From assembly GCA_030698225.1 (NCBI GenBank), contig JAUYNR010000022.1, positions 62,001-126,000 on the forward strand: a stretch of 64,000 nucleotides of DNA, written 5' to 3'. The notes beneath the pieces were generated by a model. The model searched no databases. It was not told the DNA's origin and worked only from the letters and a program-made list of their open reading frames with translations. This document shows, in pieces, positions 35,951-48,691 of the stretch. The translations under genes were made by a program, and so were the position numbers. The stretch is from Oxalobacteraceae bacterium. GTDB lineage: Bacteria; Pseudomonadota; Gammaproteobacteria; Burkholderiales; Burkholderiaceae_D. How positions within the stretch are numbered: the first letter of the stretch is position 1; every line of letters begins with the position of its first letter.

Positions 35951-38771
35951 TAGCTTGACAGCTTTCCCAGCGCTTGCCCGCCGCCGTAACTGCCTTGCAG
36001 CGGCGCCGTCCCGCCCAGCGAAACGCGAATTGCACAATACTTGAATTCCGGAATTTTCGCGTATGGATCCAGCGCCGGATTGGTCAGCTTGTTGATCGCC
36101 GCTTCGTAATAGCAGAACGGCACGAACACCGCGCCGCGCGGCGAGCTGTCATCGGCGCGCGCATACAGCGACACCCGGCCGCGCCGCGATTCGATGGTCA
36201 CGATATCGCCCGGCTTGCCGCCGAGTGCGGCCAGATCCAGCGGGTGCACCGATGCCACCGGATCGGGTTCGATCGCATCCAGCGCTGCGGTGCGGCGCGT
36301 CATGCTGCCGGTGTGCCAGTGTTCCAGCTGGCGCCCGGTGATCAGCACCACCGGATACGCGGCATCGGGACGTTCATCGGCCGGGATGATGTCGGCCGGC
36401 ACGAAACGCGCGCGCCCTGTTTCTGTGGGGAATGCATCGGTAAACACCACCGACTGGCCCGGATCGCCTTCATTGCGGCACGGGTAGGTCACCGCGTGCT
36501 CGCGCTGCAGCCGGTCCCAGGTGATGCCGGCGATGCTGGGCATCGTATGCCGCATCTCGTCGAACACTTCCGACTCCTGAGCGTAATGCCAATCCAGCCC
36601 GAGCTGCCGTGCGATCTGCTGGATGATCCACAAGTCCTGTCGGGCGTCGCCCGGCGGATCGATGGCCTGGCGGCCGATTTGCACCATGCGGTCGGTATTG
36701 GTGAAGCTGCCGGTTTTCTCCGGGAAAGCGCTGGCAGGCAGGATCACGTCGGCCAGATACGCGGTCTCGGTCAGGAAGATATCCTGCACCACCAGATGCT
36801 CGAGTGCGGCCAACGATTCGCGCGCATGGTTGGCATCGGGGTCCGACATCGCAGGATTCTCGCCCATGATGTACATGCCGCGAATCTCGCCCCTCTTGAT
36901 AGCGTGCATCACCTCGACCACCGTCAGGCCGGGCTTCGGATCGAGCGTGCCGGACGGCAGCTTCCAGCTTTGTTCGAAGCTGGCTTGCACCTGCGGATCG
37001 GTCACATGCTGGTAATCCGGATACATCATCGGAATCAGGCCGGCGTCGGATGCGCCCTGCACGTTGTTCTGGCCGCGCAGCGGATGCAGGCCGGTGCCGG
37101 GCCGGCCGATCTGCCCGGTCATCAAGGCCAGCGCGATCAGGCAGCGCGCATTGTCGGTGCCGTGGATGTGCTGCGAAATCCCCATGCCCCACAGGATCAT
37201 CGCGGCTTTCGCGCCGGCATACAGCCGTGCCACATATCTGATGGTGTCGGCGTCGATGCCGCAGATCGGCGCCATCAGCTCGGGGCTGTAGCCCTCGACG
37301 TTCTGCTTCAATTCCTCGTAGCCTATGGTGCGGCTGTCGATGAATTCCTGATTGACCAGGTTCTCGTGCACGATCACGTGCATCATCGCGTTCAGCAGCG
37401 CGACGTCGGTGTCCGGCTTGAACTGCAGGAAGCGGTGCGCGAGCCTGGCCAAGTCGGAGCGGCGCGGGTCCAGCACCACCAGCTTGGTGCCGTTCTGCAC
37501 CGCATTCTTGATCCAGGTCGCCGCCACCGGGTGATTCTGGGCCGGGTTGGCGCCGATGACGACGACCACTTCCGCTTTCGTCACATCCATCACCGGGTTC
37601 GATACCGCGCCGGAGCCGATGCCTTCCAGCAGCGCGACCACCGACGATGCATGGCACAACCGGGTGCAGTGATCGACGTTGTTGCTGCCAAAGCCGATCC
37701 GCACCAGCTTCTGGAACAAATACGCTTCTTCGTTGCTGCCCTTGGCCGAACCGAATCCGGCCAACGATCTGTTGCCGTGCGTGTCGCGGATTTTGGCCAG
37801 CGTGCCGCCGGCAAACGCCAGCGCCTCCTCCCAGCTGGCTGCGCGGAACACATCCATCACCCGATCGGGGTCCATCGTGAAATCGCCGCGCTTGGGCGCA
37901 TCGGTGCGCCGGATCAGCGGCACGGTCAGGCGCTGCGGGTGGTGCGCATAGTCGAAGCCGTAGCGCCCCTTGACGCACAGGCGGCGGTGATTGGCCGGGC
38001 CGTCGCGCCCTTCCACGGTGAGAATCCGGTTGTCCTTGATGTTGTAGGTCAGCTGGCAACCTACGCCGCAATACGGGCAGACCGAAGCGACTTGCCTGTC
38101 CGGCAGCGTCAAACCGACATCGCGGGCCGGCATCAGCGCGCCGGTCGGGCAAGCCTGCACGCATTCGCCGCATGCCACGCAGGTCGATGCGCCCATCGGG
38201 TCGTCCATGTCGAACACGATTTTCGCCTGATCGCCGCGGAAGGCCAGGCCGATCACGTCGTTGACCTGCTCGTCGCGGCAGGCGCGCACGCAGCGGGTGC
38301 ACTGGATGCAGGCGTCCAGGTTGACGGTGATGGCTGCATGCGACGCGTCCTGCCTGACTTGCATGCGCGCATCGAAACGGGGCTTGGACAGCGACAGTTT
38401 GCCGGCCCAAAGGTCGACTTCGTTGTTGCGTGTGTAGACGGTTTCCGGCATGTCGGACTGCAGCAGTTCCAGCACCATTTTTTGCGCCGCAACTGCGCGC
38501 GCACTGTTGGAACTGACTTCCATGCCGGCGACCGGATGGCGGCAGCAGGACGGCGCCAATACCCGCTCGCCGTTGATCTCGACCATACAGACGCGGCAAT
38601 TGCCGACCGCTTCCATCCCCTGCCTGTAGCACAGGTGCGGTATCTCGATACCCTCGCGCTGTGCGACCTGGATGATGGTTTCGCTCGCCTTGCCTGTCAC
38701 CTCGCGGCCATTCAGTTTGAAGGTGACTTGCGGCGCTGCCAGTTGCGCCATTTCACTGCGGGCAATCGGGT

Positions 38772-38775
<4 letters not shown>
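35950..38775 (-). CDS. fdsA: formate dehydrogenase alpha subunit (NAD-dependent type)
   Basis: 2Fe-2S and 4Fe-4S N-terminus; VCPYCGVGCQLTY; DHCTRLCHASSVVALLEGIGSGAVSNP; start at MNPIARSEM (38775). Confidence 0.9.
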
Positions 38776-40514
<1,739 letters not shown>

Positions 40515-40536
40515 TTCTAATTATGTATCAATCAGA

Positions 40537-41739
40537 TCAGACCCGCTCGATCACAATCGCAATGCCCTGGCCGACGCCGATGCACATGGTGCACAAGGCG
40601 TAGCGCCCGCCGCTACGCTGCAGCTGATACATCGCGGTCGTCACCAGCCGCGCGCCGCTCATGCCGAGCGGATGGCCCAATGCGATCGCGCCGCCGTTCG
40701 GATTCACGCGCGGGTCGTTGTCCTGCAAGCCCAGCATGCGCAGCACCGCCAGCCCCTGGGCGGCGAATGCCTCGTTCAATTCGATCACATCGATCTGGCC
40801 CAGCGTCATGCCCAATTGCTGCAGCAGCTTCTGGCTCGCCGGCGCCGGGCCGATGCCCATCACGCGCGGCGCGACGCCGGCGCTTGCCATGCCGACGATG
40901 CGCGCTTGCGGCGTCAGGCCGTGCCGTTTGGCGGCGGCCTCGCTGGCCAGCAACAGCGCGCAGGCGCCGTCGTTGATGCCCGATGCATTGCCTGCGGTCA
41001 CGCTGCCGTCCGGGCGCACCACGCCTTTCAGCTTCGCCAGCGTTTCTATGCTGGTGGCGCGCGGATGCTCGTCATGCATTACCGTAACTGGCTCGCCTTT
41101 TTTTTGCGGAATGACGACCGGCGTAATCTCTTGCGCGAAGATGCCGCTCTGTTGCGCGGCAGCAGCCTTGTTCTGGCTGGCGACCGCAAACAAGTCCTGA
41201 TCCTCGCGGCTGATGCGGAACTCGGTGGCGACGTTCTCGGCCGTCTGCGGCATCGACTCGACACCGTACTGCGCCTGCATCAGCGGATTGACGAAACGCC
41301 AGCCCATCGTGCTGTCGAAAATTTCGGCCTTGCGTGAAAATGCGCTGTCGGCCTTGCCCATCACGAACGGCGCGCGCGTCATCGATTCGACGCCGCCGGC
41401 GATCATCAGATCGGTGTCGCCGCAGCGGATCGCACGCGCGGCGCTGCCGACCGCATCCATGCCCGAGCCGCACAGGCGATTGATGGTGGCGCCCGGCACT
41501 TCCTGCGGCAGGCCGGCCAGCAAGACCGACATGCGCGCCACGTTGCGATTGTCTTCACCCGACTGGTTGGCGCAACCGTAAATCACGTCCTGCAGCGCGG
41601 CCCAATCCAGCTTCGGATGACGCGCCATCAACGCGCGCAGCGGGATTGCGCCGAGGTCGTCGGCGCGCAGATCCTTCAGCGCGCCTGCATAGCGGCCGAT
41701 CGGGGTGCGCAGGGCGTCGCAAATATAAGCTTGGCTCAT
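40537..41739 (-). CDS. pcaF: 3-oxoadipyl-CoA/acetyl-CoA thiolase (PcaF/PaaJ-like)
   Basis: [60 protein letters not shown]. Confidence 0.9.
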   Translation of the reverse strand: MSQAYICDALRTPIGRYAGALKDLRADDLGAIPLRALMARHPKLDWAALQDVIYGCANQSGEDNRNVARMSVLLAGLPQEVPGATINRLCGSGMDAVGSAARAIRCGDTDLMIAGGVESMTRAPFVMGKADSAFSRKAEIFDSTMGWRFVNPLMQAQYGVESMPQTAENVATEFRISREDQDLFAVASQNKAAAAQQSGIFAQEITPVVIPQKKGEPVTVMHDEHPRATSIETLAKLKGVVRPDGSVTAGNASGINDGACALLLASEAAAKRHGLTPQARIVGMASAGVAPRVMGIGPAPASQKLLQQLGMTLGQIDVIELNEAFAAQGLAVLRMLGLQDNDPRVNPNGGAIALGHPLGMSGARLVTTAMYQLQRSGGRYALCTMCIGVGQGIAIVIERV

Positions 41740-41768
41740 AGGGTATCCACATCAATAGTAATAAAAAA

Positions 41769-41845
41769 CAAGGAGTATGTATAAAAACATGCCATTTACC
41801 GCATATATTTATTGGCACTTTAATATATACATATTTCAGTATATT
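41769..41845 (+). repeat. AT-rich dispersed repeat, copy C
   Basis: AAGGAGTATGTATAAAAACATGCCATTTACCGCATATATTTATTGGCACTTTAATATATAC. Confidence 0.65.
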
Positions 41846-42288
41846 TTGGCTGGCTGCGGCAGCCTGAACAAGCTGGTCGCCTCCAGATCCAGCACCTCCG
41901 CACCATGCTGATTGTGCATGATCCACTGCCAGCGGATGATGCCCAGCCCGGGTTTGGACGCGGAGATGCGCGACTCGTGGACCAGTACGTGCAGGGTCAG
42001 CAGATCTCCAGGGCGCACCGGGTGCGGCCACTTTACGTAGTCCAGGCCGGGCGACGCATACGATTCGGAACCGTTCAGGATGGCGCTGCTGACCAGCCCC
42101 ATCGCCATCGCGCAGGTGTGCCAGCCGCTGGCGATCAGGCCGCCCCACGGCCCCTGTTCGGCCAGCATCGGGTCGGCATGAAACCACTGCGCATCGTACT
42201 TGCGGGCGAAGGCAAGCACTTCATCGGCATCGACTTCCAGCGGGCCCAGCGTGATCCGCTTGCCGCTGCTCAGGTCTGCGAATTTCAT
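41836..42288 (-). CDS. MaoC-family acyl dehydratase
   Basis: DEVLAFARKYDAQWFHADP...GGLIASGWHTCAMAMGLV. Confidence 0.85.
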   Translation of the reverse strand: MKFADLSSGKRITLGPLEVDADEVLAFARKYDAQWFHADPMLAEQGPWGGLIASGWHTCAMAMGLVSSAILNGSESYASPGLDYVKWPHPVRPGDLLTLHVLVHESRISASKPGLGIIRWQWIMHNQHGAEVLDLEATSLFRLPQPAKIY

Positions 42289-42339
42289 GAGGCCACCTGT
42301 TGAGTTTTACATAATTCGCGACAGCGAATTATGTCTGTT

Positions 42340-42450
42340 CTCACCCTCTCCCTTGGGAGAGGGCCGGGGGTGAAGCAGGGGTTTCGGATGGCATGCCATC
42401 CGCCTGCGTAACGGTATCCGCCTGCAAGCGGATACGCGCACTGCAAGTGA
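42340..42450. repeat. dispersed palindromic (REP-like) repeat, copy 3
   Basis: GCAGGGGTTTCGGATGGCATGCCATCCGCCTGCGTAACGGTATCCGCCTGCAAGCGGATACGCGCACTGCAAG; matches 16400-16473 and inverse of 4595-4667. Confidence 0.85.
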
Positions 42451-42488
42451 GGGATTGAGCGTTCCAATTGTCATCCTTTATGTAACGC

Positions 42489-43289
42489 TCAACGATTGAA
42501 TTGCGGCATACGTTTTTCCTTGATGGCGGCCAGCCCTTCGCGGGCGTCGGCCTGGCCAAAGCCCATGATCTCGGCGTTCAGCGATGCCTCGAAAGCCGGC
42601 CAGGCGGCGCGCAGCCAATGGTTGAGCGAGCGCTTGGTATGCGCCAGCGCGCTCTGGCTGCCTGCCGCCAGCCGCTGCGCAATCTGCAATGCCTGCTCTT
42701 GCAATTGCCCAGCATCGACCGCCAGGCTGACCAGGCCGATCCGTTCCGCCTCCTCGCCGCTGACCGTTTCGCACAGCAACAGATAATATTTCGCCTTGGC
42801 CATGCTGCACAGCAGCGGCCAGATCAGCGCCGCATGGTCGCCGGCGGCCACCCCCAGCTTGGTGTGGCCGTCGATCAGTTTGGCGCTGCGCGACGCCACC
42901 GAGATGTCGGCCAGCAATGCCACCGCCAGCCCGGCGCCGACCGCCGCGCCGTGGATCGCGGACACGATCGGCTTGTCGCAGTCGATCATGCCCTGCACCA
43001 GTTCGCGCGCCTCGCGCAACACGCGCATCCGCGCCTGCTCCGAATCCAGCATGTCTTGCACCATGTCCAGCGCGCCGCCGGCGCAAAACGCCTTGCCCTC
43101 GCTGCGCACCAGCACCACCTTGACCTGCGGATGCGCATGCAGCGTGCGCCAGATCGAAGCCAGCGCGCCGTGGCCTTGCGCATCGGTGACCGGCATGCCG
43201 CCTGGCGGCTGGAATATCAGGTGCGCAATGCCGTCATGGTCGATCTCGACCCGGAAATTGATCGTATCGACAGGAATGGAAATGTTCAT
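42489..43289 (-). CDS. enoyl-CoA hydratase/isomerase
   Basis: [53 protein letters not shown]; start set at [12 protein letters not shown]. Confidence 0.85.
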   Translation of the reverse strand: MNISIPVDTINFRVEIDHDGIAHLIFQPPGGMPVTDAQGHGALASIWRTLHAHPQVKVVLVRSEGKAFCAGGALDMVQDMLDSEQARMRVLREARELVQGMIDCDKPIVSAIHGAAVGAGLAVALLADISVASRSAKLIDGHTKLGVAAGDHAALIWPLLCSMAKAKYYLLLCETVSGEEAERIGLVSLAVDAGQLQEQALQIAQRLAAGSQSALAHTKRSLNHWLRAAWPAFEASLNAEIMGFGQADAREGLAAIKEKRMPQFNR

Positions 43290-44839
43290 GTTGCCTGCCT
43301 TTCGGTCCAGTGGCGCTGTTGCAGCCAGGGGCTGACGCGGTAGCGTTCGCTGCGGTAAGCGGCAAATAAGTTGTCGAGCAGGGCGACGGTGTAATCGACG
43401 CCGACCTGCTGCAGCCACTCAAACGGCCCGGCCGGATAGTTGGTGCCCAGCTTCATCGCCAGATTGGCGCTGGCCGCGTCGCATACGCCCTGATGCACCG
43501 CATCGGCGCCCTCATTGATCAGCATCGCGATCGTGCGGGCAACCAAAAGACCCGGCACATCGCGCATCACGATCGCCTGCAGGCCGCAGGCGGCCAGCAT
43601 GGCCGCGACGCCGGCCTGCGCTTCATTTGAGACGCCGGGAGCGTATGCAATGCCGATCGCGTCGCTGCGCTCGGACAGCAGCGGCAAATCGATGACCGCA
43701 AGTTGCCGCATGTTGCGTTCACAGGCGAGTTGCGCGGCGCTGCGGCCATCGCTCAGATGCAATTCCAGCGCGCCGATCCGCAAGCCATTCCAGTCGCTGT
43801 CGGCTGCACGGGAAAAGCTGATCTGCTTGCCATCGAGCCAGTGCGCCAGCCTTTGCACGATGGCGGTATTTCCCATCAGTTCAATCTGCGACACTGGATT
43901 GCCGGCCGGCAAATCCGGCACGGAGGACGGTGCGCCCTCGTAAAAGCCCTTGCCCACCTTGCGCCCGAGGCGGCCGCCGTCGACCAGCGCCTTCTGCACC
44001 AGCGACGGCTGATAGCGGCGGTCGCCGTAATTGGCATCGAACACCGAAACCGTCACCGCGTAGTTGATGTCGTGCCCGATCAGGTCCATCAGCTCGCACG
44101 GCCCCATCCGGAAGCCGGCGCTGCGCGCAGCGCGGTCGAGCTGGGCCGGCGTCGCGGCCTGTTCCTGCAGCAAGGCCAGCGCTTCCGCATAGAACGGGCG
44201 CGCAATCCGGTTGACGATAAAGCCCGGCGTCGATCTTGCATGCACCGCCGTCTTGCCCCAGCGGCCGGACAGATCGAATACGGCAGCCGCGGCGCTGGCG
44301 GCAGTCTCGGCGCCGGAAACCACTTCGACCAGCTTCATCAAAGGCACCGGATTGAAGAAATGCATGCCGACCACCCGCTCGGGATGGCGCATGCCGTTGG
44401 CCAGAGCGGTGACCGAAATCGACGAAGTATTCGACGCCAGGATAGCATCGCGGCCGACGTGATTTTCCAGTTCGCGCAGCAGGTTTTGCTTAGCTTGCAG
44501 CTGCTCGACGATCACCTCGACCACCAGTGCGGCATCGGCCAGATCGGCCAACGCATCAACCGGCACGATGCGCGCCAGGATCGCGTCGCGCTCCGGCTCT
44601 GACATGCGTCCCTTGCCGACCAAGCTGGACAGTGCGGCAGCGATATTCTCACGGGCTGCGCGCGCCGCATCCGGGCGCGCATCCATCAGGCGCACCGGAT
44701 GCCCTGCGGCTGCGGCGACTTGCGCGATGCCGGCGCCCATGGTGCCGGCGCCGATCACGCCCACCAGTTGCTGGCTGGCCGGCTGGGTATGGATTAAATA
44801 TTCAGATGGCATCGGGGCAGTCTCTTTCGGCTCGCTCAT
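43286..44839 (-). CDS. 3-hydroxyacyl-CoA dehydrogenase (PaaH-like, two-domain)
   Basis: [52 protein letters not shown]. Confidence 0.9.
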   Translation of the reverse strand: MSEPKETAPMPSEYLIHTQPASQQLVGVIGAGTMGAGIAQVAAAAGHPVRLMDARPDAARAARENIAAALSSLVGKGRMSEPERDAILARIVPVDALADLADAALVVEVIVEQLQAKQNLLRELENHVGRDAILASNTSSISVTALANGMRHPERVVGMHFFNPVPLMKLVEVVSGAETAASAAAAVFDLSGRWGKTAVHARSTPGFIVNRIARPFYAEALALLQEQAATPAQLDRAARSAGFRMGPCELMDLIGHDINYAVTVSVFDANYGDRRYQPSLVQKALVDGGRLGRKVGKGFYEGAPSSVPDLPAGNPVSQIELMGNTAIVQRLAHWLDGKQISFSRAADSDWNGLRIGALELHLSDGRSAAQLACERNMRQLAVIDLPLLSERSDAIGIAYAPGVSNEAQAGVAAMLAACGLQAIVMRDVPGLLVARTIAMLINEGADAVHQGVCDAASANLAMKLGTNYPAGPFEWLQQVGVDYTVALLDNLFAAYRSERYRVSPWLQQRHWTERQAT

Positions 44840-45639
44840 GACTTCACCCAGGCGGCCGGCCGCTTGGCCAGGAATGCGGCAAATCCTTCGCGCGCTTCCG
44901 GTGTCGAGCGGACCCGCGCAATGGTCTGGGCAGTCAGTTCACGCACCGCATCATCCACTTCGGCGACAGCCAACCGGCCGAACAGCCGCTTGATCTCGCC
45001 CAAGGCTGCAGGGCCGTTGGCCAGCAGTTGCACTATGGACTTTTCAATCGCGGCGTCGAGCCGATCCGCCTCCACCACTTCGTGCACCAGGCCGATCTCC
45101 GCGGCGCGCGCCGCGTCGATCAGTTCGGCCGTCAATGCCAGCCGCAGCGCCTGGCGCTTGCCGACCGCATTGTTCAGGTAGGGGCCGATCACCGACGGCA
45201 GGATGCCGAACTTCGCCTCGCTGACAGCAAAGCGCGCCTGCGGCACCGCGAACACGATGTCGCACGCGCAGCACAGGCCGACGCCGCCGCCATACGCTGC
45301 GCCCTGCACCCGTGCGATCACCGGCTTGGCGCAAGACTGGAGCAGCTGCATCATGCGGGCAAAGCGCCGCGCATCGGCCAGATTGGCCTGCTGCGAATTA
45401 TTGCTGGCGCGCTCCATCCAGCGCAGGTCGGCGCCGGCGCTGAACGCGCGGCCTTCGGCGGCCAGCACCACCACCCGGGTATCGTCAGAATTGCCGAGCA
45501 CTTCAAATACGGCGCTCAATTCAGCGATCATCGTTTCGTCGAACGCATTCAGCGTTTCCGGCTTGGCGAGCGTCAGATGCGAGACGCCGCGTCCGTCGGT
45601 CGCCAGTTTGAGCGTGGTGTAATTTGTATCGGCCAACAT
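44836..45639 (-). CDS. enoyl-CoA hydratase/isomerase
   Basis: KPVIARVQGAAYGGGVGLCCACDIVFAVPQARFAVSEAKFGILPSVIGPYL. Confidence 0.85.
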   Translation of the reverse strand: MLADTNYTTLKLATDGRGVSHLTLAKPETLNAFDETMIAELSAVFEVLGNSDDTRVVVLAAEGRAFSAGADLRWMERASNNSQQANLADARRFARMMQLLQSCAKPVIARVQGAAYGGGVGLCCACDIVFAVPQARFAVSEAKFGILPSVIGPYLNNAVGKRQALRLALTAELIDAARAAEIGLVHEVVEADRLDAAIEKSIVQLLANGPAALGEIKRLFGRLAVAEVDDAVRELTAQTIARVRSTPEAREGFAAFLAKRPAAWVKS

Positions 45640-45699
45640 GACTCCTGCTAATAGTTAATGTAACTGATGTTACGTACAAAAAATTCACAATGCTTTTCA

Positions 45700-46944
45700 T
45701 CAGTAAGTTTCGACGTGGAAACGCCCTTCCCTGACCATCTTGGCGTGCAGCGTCGGCCAGTCCATGCCGACCGCGCTGCAACTCTCGCGCAGCGCTTCCA
45801 TCACGCCGGTCTCCATGCCTTTCAGGCCGCAGATATAGATGTAGCTGTCGCCATTGAGCAAATCGGTCACGGTCTTGCCGGCGTCGCGTATCTTGTCCTG
45901 CACATAGGCGCGCGGCTGGTTTTCAACCCGCGAGAAAGCCAGATGCATGTCGATGAAGCTGGACGGAAGTTTGAGCAGAGGGCCGAAATACGGCAATTCC
46001 TCCGGCCGGCGCGCGCCGAAAAACAGCATCAGCTTGCCGCCTTTCGATTGCCCTTTTACCATCAGGCGGCGCCGGTGCTCGGTCATGGCGCGCATCGGCG
46101 CCGAACCGGTGCCGGTGCAAATCATCAGGATATTCGAGCCGGGTTGATTCGGCATCAGGTAATTGGCGCCGAACGGGCCGGCGACCTGCACGCTGTCGCC
46201 TTTTTGCAGATCGCACAGGTAATTCGAGCCCACCCCGCGCACCGGCTGGCCCTGATGGTCTTCGGTCACGCGCTTGACGGTCAGCGCCAGGTTGTTGTAG
46301 CCGTCGCGCTCGCCCTCGCGCGGGCTGGCGACCGAATACATGCGCAGGTAATGCGGCTTGCCATTGGCATCGACGCCGGGCGGAATGATGCCGATCGACT
46401 GCCCTTCCAGGATCGGGAAGAACTGGGTGCCGAAGTCGAGCACGATATGATGGATATCGCTTTGCGTATCCGGCCCGGTGAGGCGGTAATTGCCGGCCAC
46501 CGTTGCCGTCACCGGATTTTTCAGCGTGTACAGATTGACGTAGGGATGCGCTGCCGACCACGGCGCCATGGTGGAAGACGGCGAAGTGGCTGCGTTGACC
46601 TGCAACCCCTCTATCGCTGCTTCCGTCTCTTCGTCCCGTGCAGAACCGACCAGCGCATCGTCCGGCATTTCCTTTTGCGCCGGCAACTCGTCCCAGCCGA
46701 ACTGCTCTGCCAGCGAATACGCAGCATGTTTCGGCACGGTCAGCCAGTGATCGATGGAACCGGTCGGGCACGGCGAAATGCATGCCATGCAGGCATTGCA
46801 GATGTCGACATTGACGACATAGTTGCGGCTGTCGTGCGTGATGGCATCGACCGGGCAGGTTTCTTCGCAGGTATTGCAGCGAATGCAGACCTCAGGATCA
46901 ATCAAGTGTTGCCGTATCAATACGATCGGTTCGGGAGCGTTCAT
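45700..46944 (-). CDS. boxA: benzoyl-CoA 2,3-epoxidase reductase subunit BoxA
   Basis: [35 protein letters not shown] ferredoxin motifs plus FNR-like domain; adjacent boxB. Confidence 0.92.
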   Translation of the reverse strand: MNAPEPIVLIRQHLIDPEVCIRCNTCEETCPVDAITHDSRNYVVNVDICNACMACISPCPTGSIDHWLTVPKHAAYSLAEQFGWDELPAQKEMPDDALVGSARDEETEAAIEGLQVNAATSPSSTMAPWSAAHPYVNLYTLKNPVTATVAGNYRLTGPDTQSDIHHIVLDFGTQFFPILEGQSIGIIPPGVDANGKPHYLRMYSVASPREGERDGYNNLALTVKRVTEDHQGQPVRGVGSNYLCDLQKGDSVQVAGPFGANYLMPNQPGSNILMICTGTGSAPMRAMTEHRRRLMVKGQSKGGKLMLFFGARRPEELPYFGPLLKLPSSFIDMHLAFSRVENQPRAYVQDKIRDAGKTVTDLLNGDSYIYICGLKGMETGVMEALRESCSAVGMDWPTLHAKMVREGRFHVETY

Positions 46945-47070
46945 GGCGGGTCATCCATAGGGTGCGAACATGGTGAAAATGCGGTCGGCTGGGAAACGCT
47001 CAGCCGGCCTTTTGCTGCTTTTACGTTACTATTCAGCCCCTTCAAGAGGCTTCCAAACCGAAGTGGTTCT

Positions 47071-47145
47071 TTGTAGGAGCGCACCCGGGCGCGACCAACG
47101 GTTGCAGTCTGGCGACTGCTTTCGCGCCCGGGTGCGCTCCTACAA
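47071..47145. repeat. 24-bp perfect inverted repeat with nested hairpin, boxA-boxB intergenic
   Basis: TTGTAGGAGCGCACCCGGGCGCGA (47071-47094) / TCGCGCCCGGGTGCGCTCCTACAA (47122-47145); inner GCAGTC-TGGC-GACTGC. Confidence 0.9.
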
Positions 47146-47214
47146 AATCGCACTAGTTTGTACTTAATTGTTGCCTTGATTGCAATGCCGGCTGAATCGT
47201 AACCTTTTTACTAC

Positions 47215-48642
47215 CTAGTTGAAGCGGACGTACTCGAAGTCGATCGGCTGGCGATTGATGCCCACCGGCGGTGGCGCGATCCAGTTGGCAAATTTGCCCG
47301 GCTCGATCACACGCCCCATCAGCGATGCCACGTAGGCGCGGTCTTCCTCGCTGGGCAGCCAGTTGCGTACATTGGCTTGCCACTGCGCCTCGGAAATCAC
47401 CCTGCCGTCCGGCGAGATGCGAATTCCAGCGAACGCACCGATATGACGGTTGAACGCCTTGTGCGGAGCTGTCAGCCGGAAACTCAATCCTGCCTTCTCG
47501 ATCACCCGATTCCAGCGTCCGATGCCGGCCACCGCGTCCCGGATGTAATCGTCGCGCAGCACTTCATTGAGCGCATTGAGCAGCGGGACTTCGCGCTCCA
47601 CCAGTGCGCCGTTGGCAATTTCAAGAATGTGGTAATGGCCGTCCTTCAACTGATGGTCATCATCGCGCTTGGTTTCTTCGTAGCGGCCTTTCAGGCCGGC
47701 ACTGTAGAAAGTCGCCGCATTCGAGGACTGGTCGGCGCCGAACAAATCGATCGTGACGCTGAAATGGAAGTTCAGGTAACGCTGCAGGGTCGGCAGATCG
47801 ATCACCCCCTTGGCGCGCACTTGCACCGGATCTTCGATGCCGAACTCTTTCATGACAGCGCAAGTACGGGCGACCACACGTGAAATGCCGGATTCGCCGA
47901 CGAACATGTGATGCGCTTCTTCGGTCAGCATGAAGCGGCAAGTGCGCGCCAACGGATCGAAACCGGATTCGGCCAATGCGCACAACTGGAACTTGCCGTC
48001 GCGGTCGGTGAAATAGGTGAACATGTAGAACGCCAGCCAGTCCGGCGTCTCTTCATTGAATGCGGCGAGGATGCGCGGCTTCTCTGCGTCACCGGAATTG
48101 CGCTGCAGCAGTGCTTCCGCTTCTTCGCGGCCGTCGCGGCCAAAATATTTATGCAGCAGATACACCATCGCCCATAAATGGCGGCCTTCTTCCACGTTGA
48201 CCTGAAACAGATTGCGCAGATCGTATTGCGATGGCGCAGTCAGGCCCAGATGGCGTTGTTGCTCGACCGACGCCGGTTCCGTATCGCCTTGCGTGACGAT
48301 CATGCGGCGCAGATTGGCGCGGTGCTCACCAGGCACGTCCTGCCAGGCATCCATGCCCTTGTTCTCGCCGAAATTGACTTTGCGGCCCTCCTCGGCTTGC
48401 GCCAGAAAGATGCCCCAGCGGTAGTCCGGCATCTTCACATGCCCGAAACTGGCCCAGCCTTCCGGCGTGACGTTGATGGCGGTACGCAAATACACGTCAT
48501 GACTGCTAGAGTTATCCGGCCCCATATCGCGCCACCAGTTCAGGTAGTTGGGCTGCCAATGTTCCAGCGCACGCTGCAATGTCTTGTCTTCGGACAGATT
48601 GACGTTGTTTGGAATTGTTTCACTGTAATCAATTGTGCTCAC
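47215..48642 (-). CDS. boxB: benzoyl-CoA 2,3-epoxidase subunit BoxB
   Basis: ALEHWQPNYLNWWRDMGP; diiron motifs VNVEEGRHLWAMVY and LTEEAHHMFVGESG. Confidence 0.95.
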   Translation of the reverse strand: MSTIDYSETIPNNVNLSEDKTLQRALEHWQPNYLNWWRDMGPDNSSSHDVYLRTAINVTPEGWASFGHVKMPDYRWGIFLAQAEEGRKVNFGENKGMDAWQDVPGEHRANLRRMIVTQGDTEPASVEQQRHLGLTAPSQYDLRNLFQVNVEEGRHLWAMVYLLHKYFGRDGREEAEALLQRNSGDAEKPRILAAFNEETPDWLAFYMFTYFTDRDGKFQLCALAESGFDPLARTCRFMLTEEAHHMFVGESGISRVVARTCAVMKEFGIEDPVQVRAKGVIDLPTLQRYLNFHFSVTIDLFGADQSSNAATFYSAGLKGRYEETKRDDDHQLKDGHYHILEIANGALVEREVPLLNALNEVLRDDYIRDAVAGIGRWNRVIEKAGLSFRLTAPHKAFNRHIGAFAGIRISPDGRVISEAQWQANVRNWLPSEEDRAYVASLMGRVIEPGKFANWIAPPPVGINRQPIDFEYVRFN

Positions 48643-48691
48643 GGTAAATTCCTTTAAATAGGGTTAATGCAAGAATTGTCAGGGTCAGTTT

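Noticed and set aside
45667-47076. 469-aa plus-strand ORF
   Set aside because: Antisense shadow of boxA.
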